A DNA stretch of 64,000 bases. Source: Leptospira neocaledonica (GTDB lineage: Bacteria; Spirochaetota; Leptospiria; Leptospirales; Leptospiraceae). The notes under the pieces are model-generated. The model saw nothing but the letters and a program-made list of their open reading frames with translations. It ran no database searches and was not told the origin of the DNA. Of the stretch, positions 1-7,638 are shown piece after piece; the stretch's first letter is position 1; each line of letters opens with the position of its first letter. The position numbers and the translations under genes are program-made. The stretch is taken from assembly GCF_002812205.1 (NCBI RefSeq), contig NZ_NPEA01000002.1:1-64000 (forward strand). The letters run 5' to 3'.

Positions 1-1
1 C

Positions 2-2044
2 CTAAGCACAGACACCGATCAGAAACCTTCCATCTTCATGGGATTCGGTTGTGATATGGGAGAGAACAACTGTGGGGGAGGGGCTGCTAATAAACTTGGA
101 CTCGGCGGCTCTTTAACCATCAATGCAGATGGAACAGTCGACCTAGGTGCTGATATTTTAGGAAACCAAGCTTTGGGAATTTCTTTCGATTCTAATAGTA
201 ACTCTTGGGGACCGGTTACTGCAAATACGAACTTCGGTAATGATTATACCATTATGACGGCTCAAAATCTGGCTGATAAAGCCAAGAAAGAAGCTCAAAT
301 GAAGGTTGCTGGAACCTATGGAGATGTATTAAAAGATCCTAATTTGATTGCGAATAGCGATAGTTTAAAGGCAATTGCGGATAGTTACGGTGTAAAACCG
401 GAAAATCTTCCTGAAGTGATTCAGAATCTTTCTGATACAGTTCGCAATCCGGATGCAGATCCGAATTTACGACAATCGGCTCTCGCTTCCTTGAATGAAA
501 TGATGGGTGCAGTTCACAACGAAGCTTATGTGAACGGGAACAAAGGCCTTAAAGATGCGATTAAAAATTCTCCAGCTGTTGCAGCGGTAGATACACAAGG
601 GAAAGATCAGCATGGTTCTGCTGACGATGGTTTTATTAGTCAAATTGGTGACCAAGCTAAGATCTATTTAAACCAAATCGCAGGAAATGCCTTCGGTGAT
701 TTTGCTTATATAAATGATAAAGGCGAGGTAGTCTTTAGAAGCTGTTTTGTCGCTGGAACTTTAGTTTGGACCAAAGATGGGCAAAGACCGATCGAGACCA
801 TTCAGGTGGGTGATATTGTTCTTTCTTGGGATGAAGAAACTAGCCAGAACGAATATAGGACTGTAACTGAAACTTTCGTAAACCCGACTACTACCATTCT
901 GAAAATTACTTATACAGACGGTACTTCGATAGAAACTACTTGGAATCACCCATTCTATTTACAACAAGGCCTATGGGTGAATGCTAAAGATTTAATGCAG
1001 GGCGACTTGTCGGTTACAGCCGAAGGTAAAACCGCAACCATTGCTTCAGTAGTGGAAATTATTCGGAATGATACCGTTTATAACTTCGAGGTAGAAGAAA
1101 ACCACACTTACTTTGTTTCGAAAGCCGGAGTACTAGTTCATAATTATCAAAAAGAAGGAAGTGAACGTTACCAGCGCATTATCTCAATTATAGAAAACGT
1201 TACATTAGCCGGCTCAGACAAAGACAAAATTATGACCATGATATCTGATGGTTCCATTGGCCAAGGAGTAATTGATGCTGCTGATAAACTAATCTTAAAA
1301 AATAAATTAGGCAAATTGGGAACCGCGTTAGGTGTTTTAGATAATTTAGCCTCAGCGGGTATGGCTGGAATAACATTGGGCGAAGCAATGACAAGCGCAA
1401 GCATGGCCCAAACTCTTTATACAGATATGACCGAGCAATTGAAGGCAGACGGAGTAATTGAGCGAGACGCAAGGCTTGATTCTAGAAATAAGGCTCTTGC
1501 CGAAGTTAATAGATTAACAAATCAATTGCAATATGCCAGGACAGAAGCTGAAGCAAGGTCAATTATGGCTGATATTCGCAACAGCAAAATGACTGCTCAA
1601 TATCATCAGTCACTTGCTGATGCAGCTGGTAATCGCGTCGAGTATATAAATAAACTGTCTACGGCTGTTCAAAACTATGATTTCGAAAGTTTTGAAAAAG
1701 GTATGAAAGTCTATATCAACGAGGTGTATAATAATCCTGATTGTGTGGGGGCGGCTTGCGATCGAGGCCAAGGAAGAGCCATTGATGCCGAATTACGTGC
1801 TATAAAGAATTTCCATACTGTATTAACGGCAAATCGTTTGGCAAATACTGGATTGAATTTATTTGGAGCCATACCAGGAAATAAAATGTCTTACATTAAT
1901 AACTTTATGGTGAAAACAGTTAACGGTTATTACACATCCAATGTTATCAATGACAATTGGGACGTAACAGCTGCGTATCGATTGTATAAAAATCTTCGTA
2001 ATATAAGGATTAACCAATCACCTTACAGTGATCTCTATGAATAG
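2..2044 (+). CDS. Polymorphic-toxin-like protein with pretoxin Hint domain (5' end outside window)
   Basis: The reading frame is open back to the window edge (in-frame codons upstream of the ATG at 38 have no stop), so this is most likely the 3' part of a much longer gene. Numbering from the ATG at 38, a glycine-rich and helical region (1-230) precedes a Hint/intein-like domain at about 236-369: Cys236 at the start, a T-x-x-H-type block ending at His304, and a terminal VLVHN with His368-Asn369. That is the layout of pretoxin Hint domains that autocleave to release a C-terminal toxin in family members. The 299 residues after Asn369 are mostly helical and match no toxin I recognise. The upstream part resembles the very long Leptospira proteins known as TIGR04388, from memory. 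It overlaps the next gene by 8 bases. The Hint call is firm; the toxin role is inferred. Confidence 0.8.
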   Translation, partial: LSTDTDQKPSIFMGFGCDMGENNCGGGAANKLGLGGSLTINADGTVDLGADILGNQALGISFDSNSNSWGPVTANTNFGNDYTIMTAQNLADKAKKEAQMKVAGTYGDVLKDPNLIANSDSLKAIADSYGVKPENLPEVIQNLSDTVRNPDADPNLRQSALASLNEMMGAVHNEAYVNGNKGLKDAIKNSPAVAAVDTQGKDQHGSADDGFISQIGDQAKIYLNQIAGNAFGDFAYINDKGEVVFRSCFVAGTLVWTKDGQRPIETIQVGDIVLSWDEETSQNEYRTVTETFVNPTTTILKITYTDGTSIETTWNHPFYLQQGLWVNAKDLMQGDLSVTAEGKTATIASVVEIIRNDTVYNFEVEENHTYFVSKAGVLVHNYQKEGSERYQRIISIIENVTLAGSDKDKIMTMISDGSIGQGVIDAADKLILKNKLGKLGTALGVLDNLASAGMAGITLGEAMTSASMAQTLYTDMTEQLKADGVIERDARLDSRNKALAEVNRLTNQLQYARTEAEARSIMADIRNSKMTAQYHQSLADAAGNRVEYINKLSTAVQNYDFESFEKGMKVYINEVYNNPDCVGAACDRGQGRAIDAELRAIKNFHTVLTANRLANTGLNLFGAIPGNKMSYINNFMVKTVNGYYTSNVINDNWDVTAAYRLYKNLRNIRINQSPYSDLYE

Positions 2045-2930
2045 TATCTATTTCAATTTCCATAGAATCATATTATTTTTAATAATTCTCTTTACCCTTT
2101 CTAAAGAGGTTTTTCCTAAAAATAACAATGAAATTTACTGTGGCAGCGGCGTTAAGACAATGTATAGCTCCGCAAGCTCTAAATATACTTTACTAGAAGA
2201 GGTTGTATCGGCCTCGGAAAAGAAGGTATTATTATGTGATTCTTCATCAAAACTTACTGAAGTAGGCTCTCTTCCTTTTTCTGATTCGCTTGTGGACGGA
2301 CAGTTCATAATATCCGGCAATAAGCTGAGAAGCTTTAATATAGTTAACGGAAAATTGATCGATATTATAGATTTGTTTGAATGTAAAGCTGGCTTAAAAT
2401 TATCGATAGTAGCTAGCGGCCCACAGGATGAGATATTAGTTGTATGTGGCATTGAAGGTGAGAATGGCTTTCTTTCCGAAGTTTTGATTTTAAATATAAA
2501 ATCTGGTAAGGCGCAAGTTAAAAAAGCCATTGCAAGAATGGAGGAAATATACAAGGTCAAATACAGTTCCGGTAAGTATTGGATCCAATATATAGATCGG
2601 GTTAGCGATTTTGAAAATACGATAGTACTCTCTCGCAAAGATAAAGGCTTATCTGTCTTTATAAGGGATATAGATGCAATTGGTGATACAATCTTCATTC
2701 TTTACGGAGATAACAAACTTCAAAGTTCAGATAAAAAAGGTAAAAATAAAAAGGAACAGCTGTTGCAATTCGATAAAAATTTTCCTGAGAAAATAATCGG
2801 CTTCGTGAACATATATCCCATTATTTTATATAATAATTCAGAATCTTTTGAAGTGCGAGACGGTAGATTAATAAATAAAGGAAAATTTTCTCGTTTTATA
2901 AGTTTTGCTAATTTTACATATAAAATATAA
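2037..2930 (+). CDS. Secreted orphan protein, possible immunity or partner protein of the Hint gene
   Basis: The ATG at 2037 overlaps the end of the Hint gene (stop 2042-2044), which suggests translational coupling; an in-frame GTG at 2028 would add three residues. The N-terminus has a strongly hydrophobic stretch (about residues 9-22 from the ATG) after two basic or polar residues, consistent with a signal peptide or anchor, so the product is probably exported. The rest (about 270 residues) is rich in short beta-type segments alternating with G/D turns, possibly a propeller-like fold, with a few Cys residues. I do not recognise a family. The coding sequence is more AT-rich than most of the window. 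Its position directly behind a polymorphic toxin-like gene suggests an immunity protein, but nothing in the sequence proves it. Confidence 0.65.
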   Translation: MNSIYFNFHRIILFLIILFTLSKEVFPKNNNEIYCGSGVKTMYSSASSKYTLLEEVVSASEKKVLLCDSSSKLTEVGSLPFSDSLVDGQFIISGNKLRSFNIVNGKLIDIIDLFECKAGLKLSIVASGPQDEILVVCGIEGENGFLSEVLILNIKSGKAQVKKAIARMEEIYKVKYSSGKYWIQYIDRVSDFENTIVLSRKDKGLSVFIRDIDAIGDTIFILYGDNKLQSSDKKGKNKKEQLLQFDKNFPEKIIGFVNIYPIILYNNSESFEVRDGRLINKGKFSRFISFANFTYKI

Positions 2931-3031
2931 AGTAATTTAGATATAATTTATTTTTCTTTTGAATCCCAACGGAGCATTAGTAAATAATAGTTTTATTATG
3001 TATGCTGAAGGCCAAATACTAAAACTTCAGC

Positions 3032-4165
3032 TCACTTATCCGTAACCAACGGCATCCCATCATAAGTATAAAAAGTCGGCTCCTTTGACTTAGGATAGCG
3101 AAAATAAAATACCCTCCCCATACTCTCGTTAGGTCTTAGGTCAAAAGTTTCGTATGGCTTTTTGAAAAGAAAAAGTTGTTTCGGATCGAATGATATAAAT
3201 TCTATATGAGATGCCATATTCATAAGTAACCCGGAGGAATCATCTTCGCCGGAAAACATTTCTGTTCCATGAACTTGTTTATATTTCGGCGATAAAGAAA
3301 ATAGTATTGGGCTCACCTTTGCATTTGCATCGGAAGGGTTTTCGAAGTTTGCCGTTACTTTTATAAAATTTTCTTCCGGGTTTTCTGGATATATGATTCT
3401 TATTCTTGGTGGACCGCCTCCACCTGTGAGTTGCATTCTAAAAGAATCAACCCTTTGCAAAGAGGTAATCCTTGCCTGAATTGTCTTTGTCCCAAAATCT
3501 AAATTTTTAACCTTTACGATTTTATAATCTGATTGGACGGGTCCTTGGAGTTTTACTATTTGAGGTGATGCTTCTCTAAGCTCACGAACTACTTTCATTA
3601 TATTGGTAGCAACCATAGATTCTTTTTCGGATGTCCAAAAGAAAGGTAGAAAAAGCCAACCTTGCCAAATTTGTCTGTACACAGTTTCTTTTTCTATTTC
3701 AGGTAATGCGATTTCTTCCCCATTTCTATCGTATAAGTTTGCTTTTAAGCGAAAATCTTGAGATTCGAGGCCTGGTAGCAAGAACAAGGTAAAAATAGAA
3801 GAATAAAGAGACCAATGTCGTCTATGTGCAAAATGAGAAACGCGTAATACTAAAACGTTCTTCAATTGGCCTTCAAGTTTTGAATATCCGTCAATCTGAT
3901 GAAAACCGATAAGCTTTATTCCAGAATTAGGATGTATCCTTTTTTCGATATTTTCTTTAACCGTAAGTATACTTTCATTTATATTTAACGAATTGTCAGT
4001 TTCATAAATAATAATAATTCCTAACTGAGAAAGATCTGGTTTGTTTTCCGAAATGATACCTTCTCTATCTAATTTTTGAGAATTTCTTAAAATAACAATA
4101 GAGCATTTTTGGATAAAGAAAAAGAAAATGAATAATACGAATACAAAGTGTTTAGGAATTTTCAT
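3032..4165 (-). CDS. Exported hypothetical protein
   Basis: A 377-residue protein of unknown family. The N-terminus is MKIPKHF followed by a very hydrophobic run to residue ~20 and then KCS; this could be a signal peptide or a loose spirochaetal lipobox with Cys21. Residues ~100-200 include two further hydrophobic patches (FTLFLLPGL and GWLFLPFFW), which could be membrane-associated. The C-terminal ~150 residues look beta-rich. It is the only gene on this strand before 4.9 kb and is divergent from the lipoprotein at 4441. No catalytic motif was seen and no function can be assigned. Confidence 0.65.
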   Translation of the reverse strand: MKIPKHFVFVLFIFFFFIQKCSIVILRNSQKLDREGIISENKPDLSQLGIIIIYETDNSLNINESILTVKENIEKRIHPNSGIKLIGFHQIDGYSKLEGQLKNVLVLRVSHFAHRRHWSLYSSIFTLFLLPGLESQDFRLKANLYDRNGEEIALPEIEKETVYRQIWQGWLFLPFFWTSEKESMVATNIMKVVRELREASPQIVKLQGPVQSDYKIVKVKNLDFGTKTIQARITSLQRVDSFRMQLTGGGGPPRIRIIYPENPEENFIKVTANFENPSDANAKVSPILFSLSPKYKQVHGTEMFSGEDDSSGLLMNMASHIEFISFDPKQLFLFKKPYETFDLRPNESMGRVFYFRYPKSKEPTFYTYDGMPLVTDK

Positions 4166-4308
4166 AGGTCGGCTACAATAATCGGCGATTGTTTACACAG
4201 AGGAATATTTCGGATATTTATCGAAAAGTTCCAATCAAAAAAGGTTCCCAAAAATTCGATGTTGATGCCAATCCAAGATTTTTTTCGATAGAAGAAAGTT
4301 ATCCCCAG

Positions 4309-4338
4309 GGTATACAAGTGTATATACCGATTGGTATA
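4309..4338. repeat. Three GGTATA/TATACC elements in a divergent intergenic region
   Basis: In the space between two divergent genes the hexamer GGTATA occurs at 4309-4314, its inverse TATACC at 4323-4328 and GGTATA again at 4333-4338. The first two form an inverted repeat with an eight-base loop. They may be a regulator site for either flanking gene, or simple AT-rich chance; the elements are short, so confidence is low. Confidence 0.3.
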
Positions 4339-4440
4339 CTCTTGCCTAAAAATCTTAGAAACTTATTTCCAAATCGATTTTCTCCGAAATTTTGAAAAAA
4401 ACCATGTCTCTCGATGTTAATTATTATCGTATAATAGAAT

Positions 4441-4944
4441 ATGAGATTCTCGTTCAGACATTTCGTTTATATCCTACTGTTCGTGCTATCTTTTGTAGTG
4501 AGCTCGAATTGTGAGGGCGATTTGTACGAGATCCAAGATCCTTCCTTAGGAATGGTAAAAGATGCCGCCTATTATGTGGAGATCCATAAATTGGCGGATA
4601 CTCGTGATTTGAGAATTTTTGCCGAACCTTCTGATCACAATGTATATGCTCATTTCAATTTGAAAGTTTCTCCTGAACTTTTTCTAAAACAAGGTTGGAA
4701 AAAAGGGAATCAGGTCGACGAAAGTTTTTGGAAGGAAGAATTAGCTTGGGATATTTTTCATTTTGGATTGGAAGCTCCGATTGAACTTGCAGATGCAAAA
4801 GTTTATATTAGAGAAGATTTGTCGGGGAATTTTTCAGGCAATATAGAGGTACTTGTTTTAACCGGTAACGGAAACGAAGGTTATCTGGTTTGTAAACAAT
4901 TCACTTCGGATTCTAAATCTTACTTAAGCAATTTTAGTTTTTAG
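4441..4944 (+). CDS. Putative lipoprotein, unknown function
   Basis: A 167-residue protein with a clear lipoprotein signal: basic start (MRFSFRH), a hydrophobic core to about residue 22 and the sequence VVSSNC with Cys24 as the probable lipidated residue, in the relaxed spirochaetal style. The mature part has no recognisable domain. The text HNVYAHFNLKVSPELF and the C-terminal acidic/Trp segments suggest a small globular periplasmic or surface domain. The 3' end overlaps the convergent gene at 4934 by 11 bases. Function unknown. Confidence 0.7.
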   Translation: MRFSFRHFVYILLFVLSFVVSSNCEGDLYEIQDPSLGMVKDAAYYVEIHKLADTRDLRIFAEPSDHNVYAHFNLKVSPELFLKQGWKKGNQVDESFWKEELAWDIFHFGLEAPIELADAKVYIREDLSGNFSGNIEVLVLTGNGNEGYLVCKQFTSDSKSYLSNFSF

Positions 4945-5725
4945 GCTTTTCCTGAGAGCCAGCCGGTTCCTTAAAGTTAATCTCGAATAGATCGTAATGT
5001 GACTCTCTGACACCAGTTACAAAAGCAACAGAGACCCCCAGATAATATTTACCGGTATACTTCATCGCTTTCCAAGCGTATTCCGCCATTTCCTCGGAAG
5101 TTATGGAGAATGGATGTATTCTTCCTTTAGACTCGTCCATATAAAGGCCTTCGTAGGTCCCTACAATTGTTCCTTTATATTCTAAACTCAGGATTCTTCC
5201 CATCACAGAGAAGTTTCTTTTTCCTCCAGTCTTTCGAGTTACCATCTTATCGATCGGCTGAGAAGTATCATGGGCCTGGACCCAAACAGTAATTCGCCCA
5301 CTGGGATCTTTAATTGGTGTGCTATGAGGTATTATATTTTCTTGATATTGTGCGCCGATTAGTTCTATACTACTGGAAAGAGCAATAGGCTGTATCCTAT
5401 GGATTCTGAACTGGATGACTATCGTTTGATTCAGATTTTTCATCAGAAAATTCACTACATCTGCATTTTCAGGGCGCACGCTGATATTAGCTTTTTTGCG
5501 CATTGGCCTATAACATTCGTCCCTTACCTCGTCACATTCTTCTGCCGGATCGTAGGTAAGAACTTCGATCACACCTTCGTAAGATTCGTAAACGATTCCT
5601 CGGCTCTCGAATTGGATTAATTTTGCGACCGTCCAGCCTTCCGAATAGGTTCCGAGCGCAAAAGCGGGGAGATGGAAGAATAAAACCGAAATATATAGAA
5701 AGACGGAATATTTTCTGAGGGTCAT
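4934..5725 (-). CDS. Exported hypothetical protein with two similar halves
   Basis: A 263-residue protein with an N-terminal signal peptide (MTLRKYS, hydrophobic core, PAFA just before a likely cleavage at about residue 24). Two beta-rich halves seem related: residues ~35-55 (GIVYESYEGVIEVL) and ~180-200 (GTIVGTYEGLYMDESKG) share the Y-E-G pattern, each followed by a segment containing N or E-rich strands and a conserved hydrophobic end. This suggests an internal duplication. No enzyme motif is visible. It converges on the lipoprotein at 4441 with an 11-base overlap. Function unknown. Confidence 0.65.
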   Translation of the reverse strand: MTLRKYSVFLYISVLFFHLPAFALGTYSEGWTVAKLIQFESRGIVYESYEGVIEVLTYDPAEECDEVRDECYRPMRKKANISVRPENADVVNFLMKNLNQTIVIQFRIHRIQPIALSSSIELIGAQYQENIIPHSTPIKDPSGRITVWVQAHDTSQPIDKMVTRKTGGKRNFSVMGRILSLEYKGTIVGTYEGLYMDESKGRIHPFSITSEEMAEYAWKAMKYTGKYYLGVSVAFVTGVRESHYDLFEINFKEPAGSQEKPKN

Positions 5726-6111
5726 AAATCTCTATTGGACGAGGTTTTTGGGCTCTTACTACCTATCGGCATTCGCAGAATCCGAGGTCCAAGTATTTTA
5801 TTCATGTAAGGCGATCTAAAGCAAAATATCGAAATTTTTTCTTTCCAAATTATCACAATCTGATTTCAAAATAATTTGGAATTAAAGGACTCAAAAGGCT
5901 CGGATGAGTTTCCACTTATAAGTTCCATTTTTTCAACGTTTTTTAGAGTTATTCTGCCAATTCTTCCTGATTTCAAGATCGTATTTTTCTGGACATACCT
6001 TCCTACACATTCGGCAATAGATTAGAGAAATTATTGTCTCTATTTGTTTATAATATCATAACTTATATTGGATTCCCTTTCTAGGAATTTCAACATAATA
6101 AGGATTCGAGA
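5726..6111. other. Gene-free region upstream of the secreted protease set
   Basis: A 386-base AT-rich spacer between divergent genes. It contains one notable structure, the perfect 11-base inverted repeat at 5843-5881, and an AT-rich stretch near 6045-6060 (TTTATAATAT) that could be a -10 element for the gene at 6112. No credible short ORF with a ribosome binding site was seen. Confidence 0.5.
5843..5881. repeat. Perfect 11-bp inverted repeat
   Basis: TTCCAAATTAT at 5843-5853 is exactly complementary to ATAATTTGGAA at 5871-5881, with a 17-base loop. There is no T-run directly after it, so it is more like an operator or a transcript-stabilising hairpin than a terminator. Confidence 0.5.
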
Positions 6112-7629
6112 TTGGGCTCAGGTTATTATCGTTTTATTTTTATCTTATGTGTTTTGGCGGGATTCCTTCCCCAGTTGAATTGTGGAGGAGGGGGAGGGAC
6201 ATCATTACTTCCGATTTTACCTTCTGCCTCGGGTATCAAAGGTTTACATGTATCCGATTCGGAAGGTAAAAGATATTCCTCCGGTTCTACACTTTCCTTA
6301 GGTTCAGTTTTAGTTACTTCTTCATCTTCTAATACTTTGAAGATTGAAAATAATGGGAGCTTTACCGTTACTCTGACGGGTAATCCGGACGCGGTCTCTA
6401 AAAGTGGAATACATTCTTCTCAATATGTGATCGATTCCCAACCTTCGAGCACCAGTTTAGCGGATGGGGATTCTAGCTCTTTTCAGATCAGTTTTCAACC
6501 TAGTTCTGCAGGCGTAAAATCTGCGTACTTGATCATCAATTCGGATGACCCGAATATTGGTACTTATATTTTATATTTGAAAGGGACCGGAACGGAAGCA
6601 CCTGCTCCCGCAATCCAGGTTTCGGAAAGTGGTTTTAATTTTATCCCGAATGCCCAAACAAATTTTTATGCTTCATCCGGTGAGACTTCTTCAAAAACGA
6701 TTACTGTTAAAAATAACGGAGATCAAGATTTAGTAATTTCTAATATTTCCTTAAGTGGAACTGATGCTGGCTCATTCGGTGAGAATGGTTCAGCCGTTAC
6801 GATCTCACCTAAGAAAACTTACGTATTTACGATATCTTTCAGTCCACTTTCTGTTACTACATTTTCCGCTTCGATCTCCATCGATAGCAATGATCCTAAT
6901 ATTTCGAGTTATGCTCTTGGTCTTTCCGGAGTAGGAACTTCTGGAAATGTTCCTGGGATTTCAGTAACGTATTCTGATAATAATAATATCACGAGAGATA
7001 TTACAAGCGGCACCGGATTTTCTTATTCCTTCGGAAGCGTTTTTCCTGGAGCCGTATCCGCTAGTAGAACAATTACGATTCGTAATTTAGGAAGTTCTAA
7101 TTTAGATCTATCCGGTACTCCTGTGTCTTTAAGCGGAACTGATCCAGGAGAATTTACGGTGGTTCAGCCTTCTGTTACAAGCCTTGCTCCGAATGCTTCT
7201 GCTACATTTTTGATTAAATTTAGCCCGACTAGTTTGGGCTCCAAGTCTGCTACGATTACTTTAACAACGAGTAACGGAAACGGTGGGAATGCTTCTAGTT
7301 CTGTTCTGGGCGTTTCAGGAGCGGGTGGAAGAAGGGATATTATCGTAACTTGGGCACATTCTAAAGAGCATGCGGTTCATATGGCTTCGGGTGCTTACAG
7401 GGTATGTTATAAAAAAGACTCCGATTTTAGCGCAGAAGGAGCCGGAGTAACCTGCGATGCAGATATTGTATACGCAGGAGATCCTTATACTCCGAATTAT
7501 AAAACAATTACCGTAAGTTCTGCCGGGACCTGGTATATTCGGGTAAAATCTTTTTCTCAATTTAACCCGACTACTGGATCGGCATTCTCTAAAGCGATCC
7601 AAGCAAAAGTAAGTTCTCCAGGATATTAA
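6112..7629 (+). CDS. Choice-of-anchor D / HYDIN-like repeat lipoprotein
   Basis: A 505-residue surface or periplasmic lipoprotein, starting at TTG 6112. The signal peptide ends in LPQLNC followed by five Gly, giving a lipobox-like Cys at about residue 25. Three tandem immunoglobulin-like repeats (about 45-160, 170-280, 285-400) carry the hallmarks of the ASPM/SPD-2/HYDIN or choice-of-anchor D family: a strand like TITVKNNG-D-L-I, then G-D-F, then a P-T-S-GSKSA-type strand and L-SG-GT. The last 95 residues look fibronectin-III-like (TWYIRVKSF). Such repeats usually mediate adhesion or scaffold secreted enzymes. It lies 9 bases ahead of the subtilase gene at 7639, so the two are probably co-transcribed. 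Domain call is confident; role is inferred. Confidence 0.8.
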   Translation: MGSGYYRFIFILCVLAGFLPQLNCGGGGGTSLLPILPSASGIKGLHVSDSEGKRYSSGSTLSLGSVLVTSSSSNTLKIENNGSFTVTLTGNPDAVSKSGIHSSQYVIDSQPSSTSLADGDSSSFQISFQPSSAGVKSAYLIINSDDPNIGTYILYLKGTGTEAPAPAIQVSESGFNFIPNAQTNFYASSGETSSKTITVKNNGDQDLVISNISLSGTDAGSFGENGSAVTISPKKTYVFTISFSPLSVTTFSASISIDSNDPNISSYALGLSGVGTSGNVPGISVTYSDNNNITRDITSGTGFSYSFGSVFPGAVSASRTITIRNLGSSNLDLSGTPVSLSGTDPGEFTVVQPSVTSLAPNASATFLIKFSPTSLGSKSATITLTTSNGNGGNASSSVLGVSGAGGRRDIIVTWAHSKEHAVHMASGAYRVCYKKDSDFSAEGAGVTCDADIVYAGDPYTPNYKTITVSSAGTWYIRVKSFSQFNPTTGSAFSKAIQAKVSSPGY

Positions 7630-7638
7630 AGAAATCTT

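Noticed and set aside
4189..4395. 68-codon open frame starting at TTG
   Set aside because: No ribosome binding site, biased composition, and it lies over the GGTATA repeats; likely non-coding spacer.
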